Of a stretch of DNA of 64,000 nucleotides, positions 15,994 to 24,329 are shown one piece after another; the first letter of the stretch is position 1, and each line of letters begins with the position of its first letter. The position numbers and the translations under genes were made by a program. This DNA is from Bradyrhizobium sp. sGM-13. Its GTDB lineage: Bacteria; Pseudomonadota; Alphaproteobacteria; Rhizobiales; Xanthobacteraceae. Location of the stretch: NCBI RefSeq assembly GCF_018398875.1, contig NZ_JAGWDK010000020.1, positions 1-64,000 on the forward strand, written 5' to 3'. The notes under the pieces are model-generated. The model was not told the DNA's origin, did not search any database, and saw only the letters and a program-made list of their open reading frames with translations.

Positions 15994-16245
15994 ATGGCCG
16001 AAAATAACCAGATGGACGTCAAAAAGCTCTCCTTCGAGCGCGCGATCGAGGAGCTTGAATCGATCGTGAAACGGCTCGAGGACGGCAAGGTGCCGCTGGA
16101 GGAATCGGTCGCGATCTACGAACGTGGCGAGGCGCTCAAGCGCCGCTGCGAAGAATTGCTGCGGCAGGCGGAAGCCCGGGTCGACAAGATCACGACCGAT
16201 GCGAACGGCCAGGTCACGGGGACCGAGCCGCTCGACGTGCAGTAA
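15994..16245 (+). CDS. xseB: Exodeoxyribonuclease VII small subunit (83 aa)
   Basis: The sequence LSFERAIEELESIVKRLEDG followed by KVPLEESVAIYERGEALKRRCEELLRQAEARV is diagnostic of XseB. This small helical-hairpin subunit binds XseA to form exonuclease VII, which degrades single-stranded DNA processively. The large subunit gene is not in the window. ATG 15994 gives a normal-length protein, and the upstream extension is rejected as too long. Confidence 0.95.
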   Translation: MAENNQMDVKKLSFERAIEELESIVKRLEDGKVPLEESVAIYERGEALKRRCEELLRQAEARVDKITTDANGQVTGTEPLDVQ

Positions 16246-16390
16246 ACCTGCCGTCTGGCTTTCGGGGTTCGCGCAACAATCGGGAATATTGGGCAGATTC
16301 CGCCCTCCCGCCGTGGGAGGCGGACCAGCCGAATTAGTTCTTTGCCCCCCGCACAGCCTGATATAGTCCGCTCACATTTGGGGACAGTAC

Positions 16391-17689
16391 GTGCGCGTCG
16401 AGCACCGCCATATCATCTATATTCAGGGCTACGATCCGCGCGGGCTGGCGCAATATTATCGCATGTTCCGGACCGAGCTGCGCAAGTTCGGCCGGCTTTA
16501 TCAGCTCCAGGCCACCATCAGCCGGCCAAAGGTGGCATCCGACGACGAGATCGCGTCCTGGACCATCGATACCAAGGCTGAGGACTGGCAGACACGCACG
16601 TCCTACGACTTCCTCCGGTTCGAGGACTTCATCCAGCAAGACCTGGCGGCGCCGATCTGGCGCACGGTGTTCAGCGCGGTCTGGATCTATTGGCGTCTCC
16701 TCTTCTCCGGCACCATCGCCCGCTTCGGCAAGGCGAACTGGCGTTTTGCGACTTTCATCACCTATCCGCACCTGATGCTGTTGCTGGAAGCCGCGTGTGC
16801 TGCGGCCATCGCCTTCGTGTTCGAGAAAGGCCTGAACGCCATCGGCATTCCCGACGCATTCAGCATCGCTACCGCCGCCGCCATCTTCGTGGCGCTGCTC
16901 GGGGCCGTGCTGAAATATACGGAGAATGCCACCTACGTGCTTTATCTCCTGTGCGACACGATCTGGACCTGGGAGTTCTCGCACCGCGAGCGCCCGGAAT
17001 GGGACCAGCGCATCGACCGTTTTGCGCAGCATCTGGTCAATATCGCCAAGAGCACCGACGCCGACGAGATCGTCATCGTCGGCCATAGTTCCGGGTCGTT
17101 CCTGTCGACGGAAATGCTGGCGCGTGCGCTCAAGCTCGATCCCGCGCTCGGCCGTCACGGGCCGCGGATCGTGCTGCTGACGATCGGCGGCAATTTCCCG
17201 ATCGTCGGCTATCACGCCGTATCGAAAGAATTTCGCGAGCATCTGCGGATGCTGGCAGTCGAGCCGTCGATCGACTGGATCGACTGTCAGGCCCGCAAGG
17301 ACGTGATGAATTTCTACCAGTTCGATCCGATCACGAGCCACGGCATCGACGTCGGGGCGGCGCGGCGCAACCCGAAGATCGTGCCGGTTCGCTTCCGTGA
17401 CATCATCCGGCCCGAGCACTACAAGAAATTCCGCTGGCAGTTCTTCCGCGTGCATTTCCAGTTCGTGATGGCAAACGAACGGCCCAACGCCTACGACTTC
17501 TTCATGATCGTCTGCGGGCCGGTCCCGCTTAGCGCGCGCATGGCCGTCCCCGACGCCGCGCTTGATGTCGTTACCGGCGATTCCGGAGCCCGCGATCGGG
17601 CCTGGAAGAGGATCGAAGCGGCCACCGCCGCGGCCACAAGTGCCGCCGATTTGAGCAAACTGGAACCATCCGTCCGCCGCAGCGGTTGA
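16391..17689 (+). CDS. Membrane-anchored alpha/beta-hydrolase-like protein (432 aa)
   Basis: The protein opens with a strand-loop pattern HIIYIQGYDPRGLAQYY. Two hydrophobic helices follow at about residues 120-165 (LMLLLEAACAAAIAFVF, then ATAAAIFVALLGAVL), and then VIVGHSSGSFLS near residue 230. The GHSSGS is a nucleophile-elbow motif of serine hydrolases. Beyond that I do not recognise a named family or substrate. The start is GTG 16391. It sits between xseB and dxs on the same strand. The membrane insertion between the first strand and the nucleophile is unusual for the fold. Confidence 0.65.
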   Translation: MRVEHRHIIYIQGYDPRGLAQYYRMFRTELRKFGRLYQLQATISRPKVASDDEIASWTIDTKAEDWQTRTSYDFLRFEDFIQQDLAAPIWRTVFSAVWIYWRLLFSGTIARFGKANWRFATFITYPHLMLLLEAACAAAIAFVFEKGLNAIGIPDAFSIATAAAIFVALLGAVLKYTENATYVLYLLCDTIWTWEFSHRERPEWDQRIDRFAQHLVNIAKSTDADEIVIVGHSSGSFLSTEMLARALKLDPALGRHGPRIVLLTIGGNFPIVGYHAVSKEFREHLRMLAVEPSIDWIDCQARKDVMNFYQFDPITSHGIDVGAARRNPKIVPVRFRDIIRPEHYKKFRWQFFRVHFQFVMANERPNAYDFFMIVCGPVPLSARMAVPDAALDVVTGDSGARDRAWKRIEAATAAATSAADLSKLEPSVRRSG

Positions 17690-18038
17690 AAAATCGGCTT
17701 TTTTCGGCGCTGCGCCCCGGAACCGAATCGGCGCTCCGGGTTGGCTTTGGCGGCGGCTTTGGTGTAAAGCTTGCGGTTCTATGCGCTGGGGAAAGCAGCC
17801 TGCCGGGCAACTTTCCACGGCTGCAAGCACCTCAAATAGCTAAAGAAACTGAACCGGGAAGGGTTAGAAGCGACTAAGTGATGCATATCACATGGTTTAA
17901 ACCGGAGTGCATCTAGGCTTTCAGATCAGGTATCGGCCTGCCCGACAGGCAGGTGGGTCCGGATTTTCGCGGCGCGGTTAACGCGCTTCCCGTCTCGCGT
18001 CGGGCCTTTATCCCGACATGCAAAATTGGAATATCGCA
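17690..18038. other. Leader region before dxs, no gene seen
   Basis: This stretch of about 350 bases contains a CCTGCC/GGCAGG inverted repeat near 17937-17953 and an AT-rich patch (ATGCATATCACATGGTTTAA) at 17881-17900 that could include the dxs promoter. No ORF with a ribosome binding site or recognisable riboswitch was found. Confidence 0.5.
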
Positions 18039-19964
18039 GTGACCACATATAGTAAGACGCCGCTTCTCGATACCATCCGAACGCCCGATGATCTTCGCAA
18101 GCTCAAGATCGAGCAGGTGCGGCAGGTCGCGGACGAACTCCGCCAGGAAACCATCGACGCCGTCTCGGTGACCGGCGGCCACTTCGGCGCCGGCCTCGGC
18201 GTCGTGGAACTGACCACCGCGATCCACTACATCTTCGACACGCCGCGCGACCGGCTGATCTGGGACGTCGGCCACCAGGCCTACCCGCACAAGATCCTGA
18301 CCGGCCGCCGCGACCGCATCCGCACGCTGCGCACCGGCGGCGGCCTCTCCGGCTTCACCAAGCGCAGCGAAAGCGACTACGACCCGTTCGGCGCGGCGCA
18401 TTCCTCCACCTCGATTTCCGCCGGCCTCGGCATGGCCGTGGCGCGCGACCTCTCCGGCGGCAAAAACAACGTCATTGCCGTGATCGGCGACGGTGCGATG
18501 TCGGCCGGCATGGCCTATGAAGCCATGAACAATGCGGGCGCAATGAATTCGCGGCTGATCGTCATCCTCAACGACAACGACATGTCGATTGCGCCGCCGG
18601 TCGGCGCGATGAGCGCGTACCTGTCGCGGCTCTATTCCGGCAAGACCTACCGCTCGCTGCGCGAGGCGGCCAAGCAGATCAACAAGCGTCTGCCGAAGAT
18701 CCTCGCCAACCGCGCCAACCGCGTCGAGGAATACTCCCGCGGCTTCATGATGGACGGCGGCACGCTGTTCGAGGAGCTCGGCTTCTATTACGTCGGCCCG
18801 ATCGACGGCCATAATCTCGACCATCTGCTGCCTGTTTTGAAGAACGTCCGCGACATGGAGACCGGCCCGATCCTGGTTCACGTCGTGACACAAAAGGGCA
18901 AGGGCTACGCCCCCGCGGAAGCCTCAGCCGACAAGTATCACGCCGTGGTCAAATTCGACGTCGCCACCGGAGCGCAGGCCAAGGCCAAGCCGAATGCGCC
19001 GGCCTACCAGAACGTGTTCGGCCAGAGCCTGGTCAAGGAAGCCGAGAAGGACGACAAGATCGTCGCCATCACCGCCGCGATGCCGTCGGGTACCGGCGTC
19101 GACATCTTCAACAAGTCGTTTCCGGAGCGCACCTTCGACGTCGGCATTGCCGAGCAGCATGCGGTGACGTTTGCGGCGGGGCTTGCCACCGAAGGCTACA
19201 AGCCGTTCTGCGCGATCTACTCGACCTTCCTGCAGCGCGGCTATGACCAGGTGGTGCATGACGTTGCGATCCAGAGCCTGCCGGTCCGCTTCGCGATCGA
19301 CCGCGCCGGCCTGGTCGGCGCCGACGGCGCCACCCATGCCGGTTCGTTCGACAACGCCTATCTCGGCTGCCTGCCGAACTTCGTCATCATGGCGGCGTCC
19401 GACGAAGCCGAACTGGTGCACATGGTCGCCACGCAAGTCGCGATCAACGACCGGCCGAGCGCGGTGCGTTATCCGCGCGGAGAAGGCCGCGGCGTCGAAA
19501 TGCCCGAGGTCGGCATTCCCCTCGAGATCGGCAAGGGCCGCATCGTCCGCCAGGGCAGCAAGGTCGCCCTGCTCTCGTTCGGCACGCGAATGGCCGAATG
19601 CGAAAAGGCTGCCGACGAACTCGCCGCCCACGGCCTGTCCACCACCATCGCCGACGCCCGCTTCATGAAGCCGCTCGACGTCGATCTGGTGCTGAAACTG
19701 GCGCGCGACCACGAGGTGCTGCTCACCATCGAGGAAGGCTCGATCGGCGGCTTCGGCTCGCACGTCATGCAGACGCTGGCCGAGCACGGCATGCTCGACG
19801 GCGGCTTGCGCATGCGTGCGATGATCCTGCCCGATGAGTTCATTGACCACGACTCGCCGGCCGCGATGTATGCCCATGCCGGCCTCGACGCCAAGGGCAT
19901 CGTTGCCAAGGTGTTCGACGCGCTCGGCAAGGACTACAAGACAGAAACCGTCAAGCTCGCCTGA
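18039..19964 (+). CDS. dxs: 1-deoxy-D-xylulose-5-phosphate synthase (641 aa)
   Basis: This thiamine-diphosphate enzyme condenses pyruvate and glyceraldehyde 3-phosphate in the first step of the non-mevalonate isoprenoid pathway. The order is transketolase-like: GDGAMSAGMAYEAMNNAG with NDNDMSIAPPVGAMS (ThDP and Mg binding), the central EQHAVTFAAGLATEG, and the C-terminal domain. I chose GTG 18039 because known rhizobial Dxs proteins begin MTTYSKTPLLDTIRTPDDLRKL-like; an in-frame ATG at 18018 would add seven residues. A strong hairpin follows the stop. Confidence 0.97.
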   Translation: MTTYSKTPLLDTIRTPDDLRKLKIEQVRQVADELRQETIDAVSVTGGHFGAGLGVVELTTAIHYIFDTPRDRLIWDVGHQAYPHKILTGRRDRIRTLRTGGGLSGFTKRSESDYDPFGAAHSSTSISAGLGMAVARDLSGGKNNVIAVIGDGAMSAGMAYEAMNNAGAMNSRLIVILNDNDMSIAPPVGAMSAYLSRLYSGKTYRSLREAAKQINKRLPKILANRANRVEEYSRGFMMDGGTLFEELGFYYVGPIDGHNLDHLLPVLKNVRDMETGPILVHVVTQKGKGYAPAEASADKYHAVVKFDVATGAQAKAKPNAPAYQNVFGQSLVKEAEKDDKIVAITAAMPSGTGVDIFNKSFPERTFDVGIAEQHAVTFAAGLATEGYKPFCAIYSTFLQRGYDQVVHDVAIQSLPVRFAIDRAGLVGADGATHAGSFDNAYLGCLPNFVIMAASDEAELVHMVATQVAINDRPSAVRYPRGEGRGVEMPEVGIPLEIGKGRIVRQGSKVALLSFGTRMAECEKAADELAAHGLSTTIADARFMKPLDVDLVLKLARDHEVLLTIEEGSIGGFGSHVMQTLAEHGMLDGGLRMRAMILPDEFIDHDSPAAMYAHAGLDAKGIVAKVFDALGKDYKTETVKLA

Positions 19965-19974
19965 GGCACAGCCT

Positions 19975-20005
19975 CCTTCGGTTCTGACCCGATCAGAACC
20001 GAAGG
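19975..20005 (+). terminator. Strong hairpin after dxs
   Basis: The 13-base arms CCTTCGGTTCTGA (19975-19987) and TCAGAACCGAAGG (19993-20005) flank a CCCGA loop. No T run follows directly, so it may terminate weakly or protect the dxs 3' end. Confidence 0.6.
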
Positions 20006-20036
20006 CTTGACTGTCTCGAAGGCTTGACTGTCTCGA
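20003..20036. repeat. 17-base tandem duplication after dxs
   Basis: AGGCTTGACTGTCTCGA is present at 20003-20019 and 20020-20036 without a gap, starting in the 3' arm of the hairpin. Confidence 0.9.
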
Positions 20037-20063
20037 AGCCTTGGCTCTTTCGCCGGTAGCCCC

Positions 20064-20636
20064 ATGAAGATCTATCTGGCAGGTCCCGATGTGTTCCTGC
20101 CGGATTCAACCGAGATCGGGCGCCGGAAAGCCGCGATCTGCGCCCGCTATGGGCTGACCGGCCTTTACCCGCTCGATAACGCGGTTAACCTTGCCGCCGC
20201 CGACGCGTCGCTTTCGATCTTCAAGGGCAACGAAGCAATGATGGATGCGGCGGACGCGATCATTGCCAATCTTACGCCGTTTCGCGGCCCCAGTGCCGAC
20301 GCCGGCACGGTCTATGAACTCGGCTACATGGCCGGTCGCGGTAAGCTCTGCCTGGCCTATAGCAACGACCCCGCGGTCTATGTTGAGCGGGTAAAGCGGA
20401 ACTACGATGTGACCAAATCCGCCACCGGCCATCTGATCGACGGCGACGGGCTGGCGGTGGAAGATTTCGGCCTGCCCGACAATCTCATGATGATCCACAC
20501 GCTCGATCTGCATGGTGCTAGACTGGTGACGCCGCAGCAGCGGCCGCAGGATATCTGGCACGATCTCACCTCGTTCGAGGCCTGCGTCGCTGTGGCGGCG
20601 GATCGCGCTACGGCAAATCGGACTGAACTTGGCTGA
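20064..20636 (+). CDS. Nucleoside 2-deoxyribosyltransferase family protein (190 aa)
   Basis: MKIYLAGPDVF at the N-terminus, MMDAADAIIANLTPFRG in the middle and SADAGTVYELGYMAGRGK (catalytic glutamate region) match the family that transfers 2-deoxyribose between bases or cleaves nucleotide N-glycosidic bonds. The length is slightly above the usual 150-170 residues because of a C-terminal helix. It lies between dxs and tlyA and overlaps the TTG start of tlyA by eight bases, so all may share a transcript. The actual substrate is unknown. Confidence 0.85.
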   Translation: MKIYLAGPDVFLPDSTEIGRRKAAICARYGLTGLYPLDNAVNLAAADASLSIFKGNEAMMDAADAIIANLTPFRGPSADAGTVYELGYMAGRGKLCLAYSNDPAVYVERVKRNYDVTKSATGHLIDGDGLAVEDFGLPDNLMMIHTLDLHGARLVTPQQRPQDIWHDLTSFEACVAVAADRATANRTELG

Positions 20637-21383
20637 CAAGAGCGACAGCAAAACCTCTCCCCGCACGCGCGTGGACGTGCTGCTGGTCGAGCGCGGCCTG
20701 TTCGAAAGCCGCGCCCGCGCACGCGCTGCGATCGACGCCGGTGGCGTGACGGCCGACGGCAGGCCCGTGTTGAAGGCGTCGGAGATGATCGCCGCCAATG
20801 CCGAATTGTCCGCCCAGCAGCGCACCCTTACGTCTCGCGCGGCGGCGTCAAGCTCGCCGGCGCGCTGGAGCAGTATCCGATCGAGATCGAGGACCATGTC
20901 TGCCTCGACGTCGGCGCCTCCACCGGCGGCTTTACCGAAGTGCTGCTGGCGAACGGCGCCAGCCTCGTCTTCGCCATCGATGTCGGGCGCGGCCAGTTGC
21001 ATCCGTCGCTGCAGAGCCATCCCAAAGTCGTATCGATGGAAGAAACCGACATCCGCCAGTTCGAGGGCAAGCGCCTGCCCGCGCGGCCCGATGTCGTCGT
21101 TATCGACGTCAGCTTCATTTCGTTGAAGGCGGTGCTGCCTGTGGCGCTGGAGCTTGCGGCAGCGCCAACGCAGTTCCTGGCGCTGATCAAGCCGCAGTTC
21201 GAGGCGGAACGAAAGCACTCCAAGCACGGCATCATCCGCAATGCGATGGTGCATCAGGCAATCTGCGACGACATCTCGGCGTTCGCCGCCTCGCTCGGCT
21301 GCACCGATATCCAGGTGTTTCCGTCATCGATCAAAGGTCGCGACGGCAATATCGAGTTCTTCATGGGCGCGCGCCGTGGCTGA
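20629..21383 (+). pseudogene. tlyA: TlyA rRNA (cytidine-2'-O)-methyltransferase, frameshifted
   Basis: The first part (from TTG 20629) encodes an S4 RNA-binding domain (RVDVLLVERGLFESRARARAAI). The FtsJ-like domain resumes in another frame at AHPYVSRGGVKLAGALE and continues through LDVGASTGGFTEVLLANGA, DVSFISLKAV and KPQFEAER to the stop at 21383. The break is near 20813-20825, where CAGCAGCGCACCC would read correctly as CAGCCAGCGCACCC, so one C appears to be missing. The rest of the gene is undamaged, so this is either a very recent mutation or a sequencing error. Confidence 0.85.
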
Positions 21384-22623
21384 GAGCGAACGCCTCGTCA
21401 TCGACCATGTCGGCCATCACGGCGACGGCGTCGCCATATCAGGCGGCGGCAACATCTATGTGCCGTACGCGCTCGGCGGCGAAACAATAGAGGCCGGTCC
21501 GGTTCCCGGCCAACATCCCGACCGCCGGCGATTGCTCAAGGTCGAGACAGCAAGCGTCGAGCGCGTCGCACCGTTCTGTCCGCATTTCGGCGTCTGCGGC
21601 GGCTGTGCGATCCAGCACTGGGACGCCGAGCCCTATCGCGGCTGGAAGCGCGAGCTCGTGGCGACGACGCTTTCGCAGGCAGGAATCGATTGCGACGTCG
21701 CAGCCCTCGTCGACGCCCATGGCGCGGGCCGCCGGCGCATCACCCTGCACGGCCGAATCGGAACGCATGGCGTGCTCAAGGTCGGCTATGCAGCGGCCGG
21801 GTCGCACGACATCATTCCGATCGATCGCTGCCCGATCCTCGATCCGCAATTGAGTGGCGCGATCGAGGCCGCCTGGGCCATCGCCGAGCCGTTGATCGCG
21901 ATGGGCAAGCCGCTCGACATCCAGATCACCGCGACCAACAGCGGTCTCGACGTCGATGTGCGTGGCTCCGGGCCGGTATCTTCAGCCATGATCGCGCGGC
22001 TGTCGCGCATCGCCGAACAACACCGGCTGGCGCGGCTGACGCGCCATGGCGAACTGGTACTGATGCGAACGCCGCCCGTAATCTCGATTGGCGCGGCGCA
22101 GGTCACGCTGCCGCCCGGCTCGTTCCTGCAGGCCACGGTGGCGGGCGAGCAGGCGCTGGCTGCGCTCGTCTTCGAGCATTGCAAGCGCAGCAAACATGTC
22201 GCCGACCTGTTCTGCGGCGTCGGCCCCTTCGCGCTGCGGCTTGCGGCGAAGTCGCGTGTCACCGCTTTCGACAGCGACACCGGCGCGGTGGCAGCCTTGC
22301 AGAAAGCCGCGACGTCCACCTCAGGGCTGAAGCCGGTCAAGGCCGAGGCACGCGACCTGTTCCGACGCCCGCTGATGCCGCAGGAATTGCGCGACTACGA
22401 CGCCGTCGTGTTCGATCCTCCGCGGCAGGGCGCGCAAGCGCAGGTGACCCAGATCGCGGCGAGCAAGGTGCCGACGGTGGTTGCAGTATCATGCAACGTC
22501 ACGACATTCGCGCGCGATGCAAAGATCTTGATCGACGGCGGTTTTAAAATCGAAGGCGTCACACCCGTCGACCAGTTCCGCCACACGCCGCATGTGGAAC
22601 TGGTGGCGCGGTTCAAGAGGTAA
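21376..22623 (+). CDS. TrmA/RumA-family RNA uracil-5 methyltransferase (415 aa)
   Basis: A TRAM-like N-terminal strand set is followed by CPHFGVCGGCAIQHW, the cysteine pattern that holds a 4Fe-4S cluster in RlmD-type enzymes. The SAM-binding VADLFCGVGPFALRLA, FDPPRQGAQ and the catalytic-cysteine VVAVSCNVTTFARDA complete the family. It methylates uracil C5 in 23S rRNA or tRNA. GTG 21376 is chosen because upstream residues look like noncoding translation and it overlaps the tlyA stop by eight bases. Confidence 0.9.
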   Translation: MAESERLVIDHVGHHGDGVAISGGGNIYVPYALGGETIEAGPVPGQHPDRRRLLKVETASVERVAPFCPHFGVCGGCAIQHWDAEPYRGWKRELVATTLSQAGIDCDVAALVDAHGAGRRRITLHGRIGTHGVLKVGYAAAGSHDIIPIDRCPILDPQLSGAIEAAWAIAEPLIAMGKPLDIQITATNSGLDVDVRGSGPVSSAMIARLSRIAEQHRLARLTRHGELVLMRTPPVISIGAAQVTLPPGSFLQATVAGEQALAALVFEHCKRSKHVADLFCGVGPFALRLAAKSRVTAFDSDTGAVAALQKAATSTSGLKPVKAEARDLFRRPLMPQELRDYDAVVFDPPRQGAQAQVTQIAASKVPTVVAVSCNVTTFARDAKILIDGGFKIEGVTPVDQFRHTPHVELVARFKR

Positions 22624-22631
22624 GCGCGCTT

Positions 22632-22796
22632 CTTACCCTCCCCCGGAGGAGGAGGGTCGACGCTCATGAAATGAGCGGCGGGGTGGGGTGATGGTCCATC
22701 CTCTCGATCAGTGCCCGAGTGGAGAGATCACCCCACCCCGTCTCGCATTTCGCTGCGCTCATGCGAGCCGACCCTCCCCCTCCAGGGGAGGGTAAG
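22632..22796. repeat. Long palindromic repeat between rumA-like gene and DUF1194 gene (family G)
   Basis: The terminal arms CTTACCCTCCCC (22632-22643) and GGGGAGGGTAAG (22785-22796) are perfect inverted repeats. Inside, CGGGGTGGGGTGAT (22680-22693) pairs with ATCACCCCACCCCG (22727-22740). The element sits between convergent genes and could act as a bidirectional terminator. Confidence 0.75.
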
Positions 22797-22801
22797 CAAG
22801 G

Positions 22802-23674
22802 CTACCTCCCCCACCTGTCCTGCCAGATCTTCTCGCCTATCATGCAATTGACGCGCGGCTCCCTGCCCGCTGCAGGCACCACCGGGCGTTCGGGCGTGCG
22901 GCCAGCGATCTCAAGCAGCAGCTTGGTGCGGATGGCTTCCTTGAACTTGTCGCGGTCCTTGATGGTCACCACGAACGAGCCGGGGCCGCCGATGACGCAG
23001 TCCTCGTAATAGAAATCGAGATTGTCGATATCCATGGTGGAGTAAGACGGCTCCTTCACCATGATTGGCAGGCCATTGATGACGATGCCCTTTTCCAGCG
23101 CGGCATCGCGCGCGATGAGGACCGGCGCGCCGTTGTTGTTCGGGCCATCGCCCGAGATATCGATCACCCGCCGCAAACCGCGGTGCGGGCTCTCGTCGAA
23201 CAGCGGCAGGGCGAAGTTGATCGCACCCGAAATCGAAGTGCGCGATGCCCGGCGGATCGGGGTCTTGACGATCTCGTTGGCGACGGCATCGGCCGTCTCG
23301 GGTCCGTCGATCACGCGCCAGGGGATGATGATCTTTTGATCGGTCGATGCCGCCCACTCGAAATAGGTGATCGCGATCCTGCCGTTCGGCCCGCTCTTGA
23401 GCGCCTGCAAAAACTCCTTGGAGACGATCGCCTGCGCGTAACCTTCCCGCTGCAGCGCCAGTTCATCCATATCCATCGAATAAGAGACGTCGACGGCAAG
23501 GACGAGTTCGAGGTCGACGGTCGGATTGGCGTCCTTATCGGCCAGTTGGCCAGCAGCGGCGTTGGCCTGATGGGTTGCCCGGTTCGTTGGGTTCGGCGCG
23601 GCAATACCTGCCACGTCGCCGCCAGCGAGCATGCCGGCTACAAGCACGACCCCGATCGAGACATACCAGCGCAT
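22802..23674 (-). CDS. DUF1194 protein with VWA-like fold, secreted (290 aa)
   Basis: A signal peptide (WYVSIGVVLVAGMLAGG) is followed by VDLELVLAVDVSYSMDMDEL, a MIDAS-type DxSxS metal site as in von Willebrand factor A domains, then SGAINFALPLFDESP (the conserved threonine/serine region) and RRVIDISGDGPNNNGAPV (second aspartate). This matches DUF1194, whose function is unknown. ATG 23674 puts the signal peptide at the N-terminus. The downstream neighbour is convergent and unrelated. Confidence 0.85.
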   Translation of the reverse strand: MRWYVSIGVVLVAGMLAGGDVAGIAAPNPTNRATHQANAAAGQLADKDANPTVDLELVLAVDVSYSMDMDELALQREGYAQAIVSKEFLQALKSGPNGRIAITYFEWAASTDQKIIIPWRVIDGPETADAVANEIVKTPIRRASRTSISGAINFALPLFDESPHRGLRRVIDISGDGPNNNGAPVLIARDAALEKGIVINGLPIMVKEPSYSTMDIDNLDFYYEDCVIGGPGSFVVTIKDRDKFKEAIRTKLLLEIAGRTPERPVVPAAGREPRVNCMIGEKIWQDRWGR

Positions 23675-24017
23675 TGCGGCCCTCCCGTCGAACGTCAGTG
23701 ATGGTGACATGCAAAATGGCCGACGCAAAGCGCTGAAATCATTTGTCCTTCACATTCGGGTTAGGATCAGGCTTGGTCCACGGCATGCCGCTCGGCCGGT
23801 TCCACGCTGCCGATTGCCGTGACCGAGCCGGCGCGATGGCCGCCCGGATCGAGCTGAAACCCTCGGCATCCCCCGGTTTCAGGACCGGCCCGGAGCCTGT
23901 AAACTGATCGAGACGGCCGTCAGCCGCGGCGATCAGACCATGGCGCAGCGCCTGGCGGACTGCCGCGCCAACTGAACGCGGCTGGCTCGTCGGATTTCCT
24001 TCGCTTCGGGACTACAA
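23675..24017. other. Divergent promoter region before clpS, no gene seen
   Basis: About 340 bases separate the DUF1194 gene (minus) from clpS (plus). ORFs inside are short, lack ribosome binding sites and match nothing. It presumably carries both promoters. Confidence 0.5.
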
Positions 24018-24323
24018 ATGGCAGATACCGTCGTCACGCCAAAAACCAAGGTCAAAACTAAGGTCGAACGGCCGCGCCTGCACAAGGTCATCCTGATCAA
24101 TGACGACTACACGCCGCGCGAATTCGTCGTCACGGTGCTGAAGGCCGAATTTCGCATGACCGAGGATCAGGCCCACAAGGTCATGATCACCGCGCACCGC
24201 CGCGGCGTCTGCGTCGTCGCCGTGTTCACCAAGGACGTTGCCGAGACCAAGGCGACCCGCGCCACCGACGCCGGTCGCGCCAAGGGCTATCCGCTGCTGT
24301 TCACGACCGAGCCGGAGGAGTAG
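24018..24323 (+). CDS. clpS: ClpS adaptor of Clp protease (101 aa)
   Basis: PRLHKVILINDDYTPREFVVTVL and MITAHRRGVCVVAVFTKDVAETK carry the N-degron pocket and ClpA-docking surface of ClpS, which delivers proteins with destabilising N-terminal residues to ClpAP. The N-terminal extension is lysine-rich. clpA is not adjacent, and rhizobia often have two ClpS copies, so this may be the stand-alone ClpS2-type gene. It is convergent with the cyclase gene, with six bases between the stops. Confidence 0.92.
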   Translation: MADTVVTPKTKVKTKVERPRLHKVILINDDYTPREFVVTVLKAEFRMTEDQAHKVMITAHRRGVCVVAVFTKDVAETKATRATDAGRAKGYPLLFTTEPEE

Positions 24324-24329
24324 TCGCCC

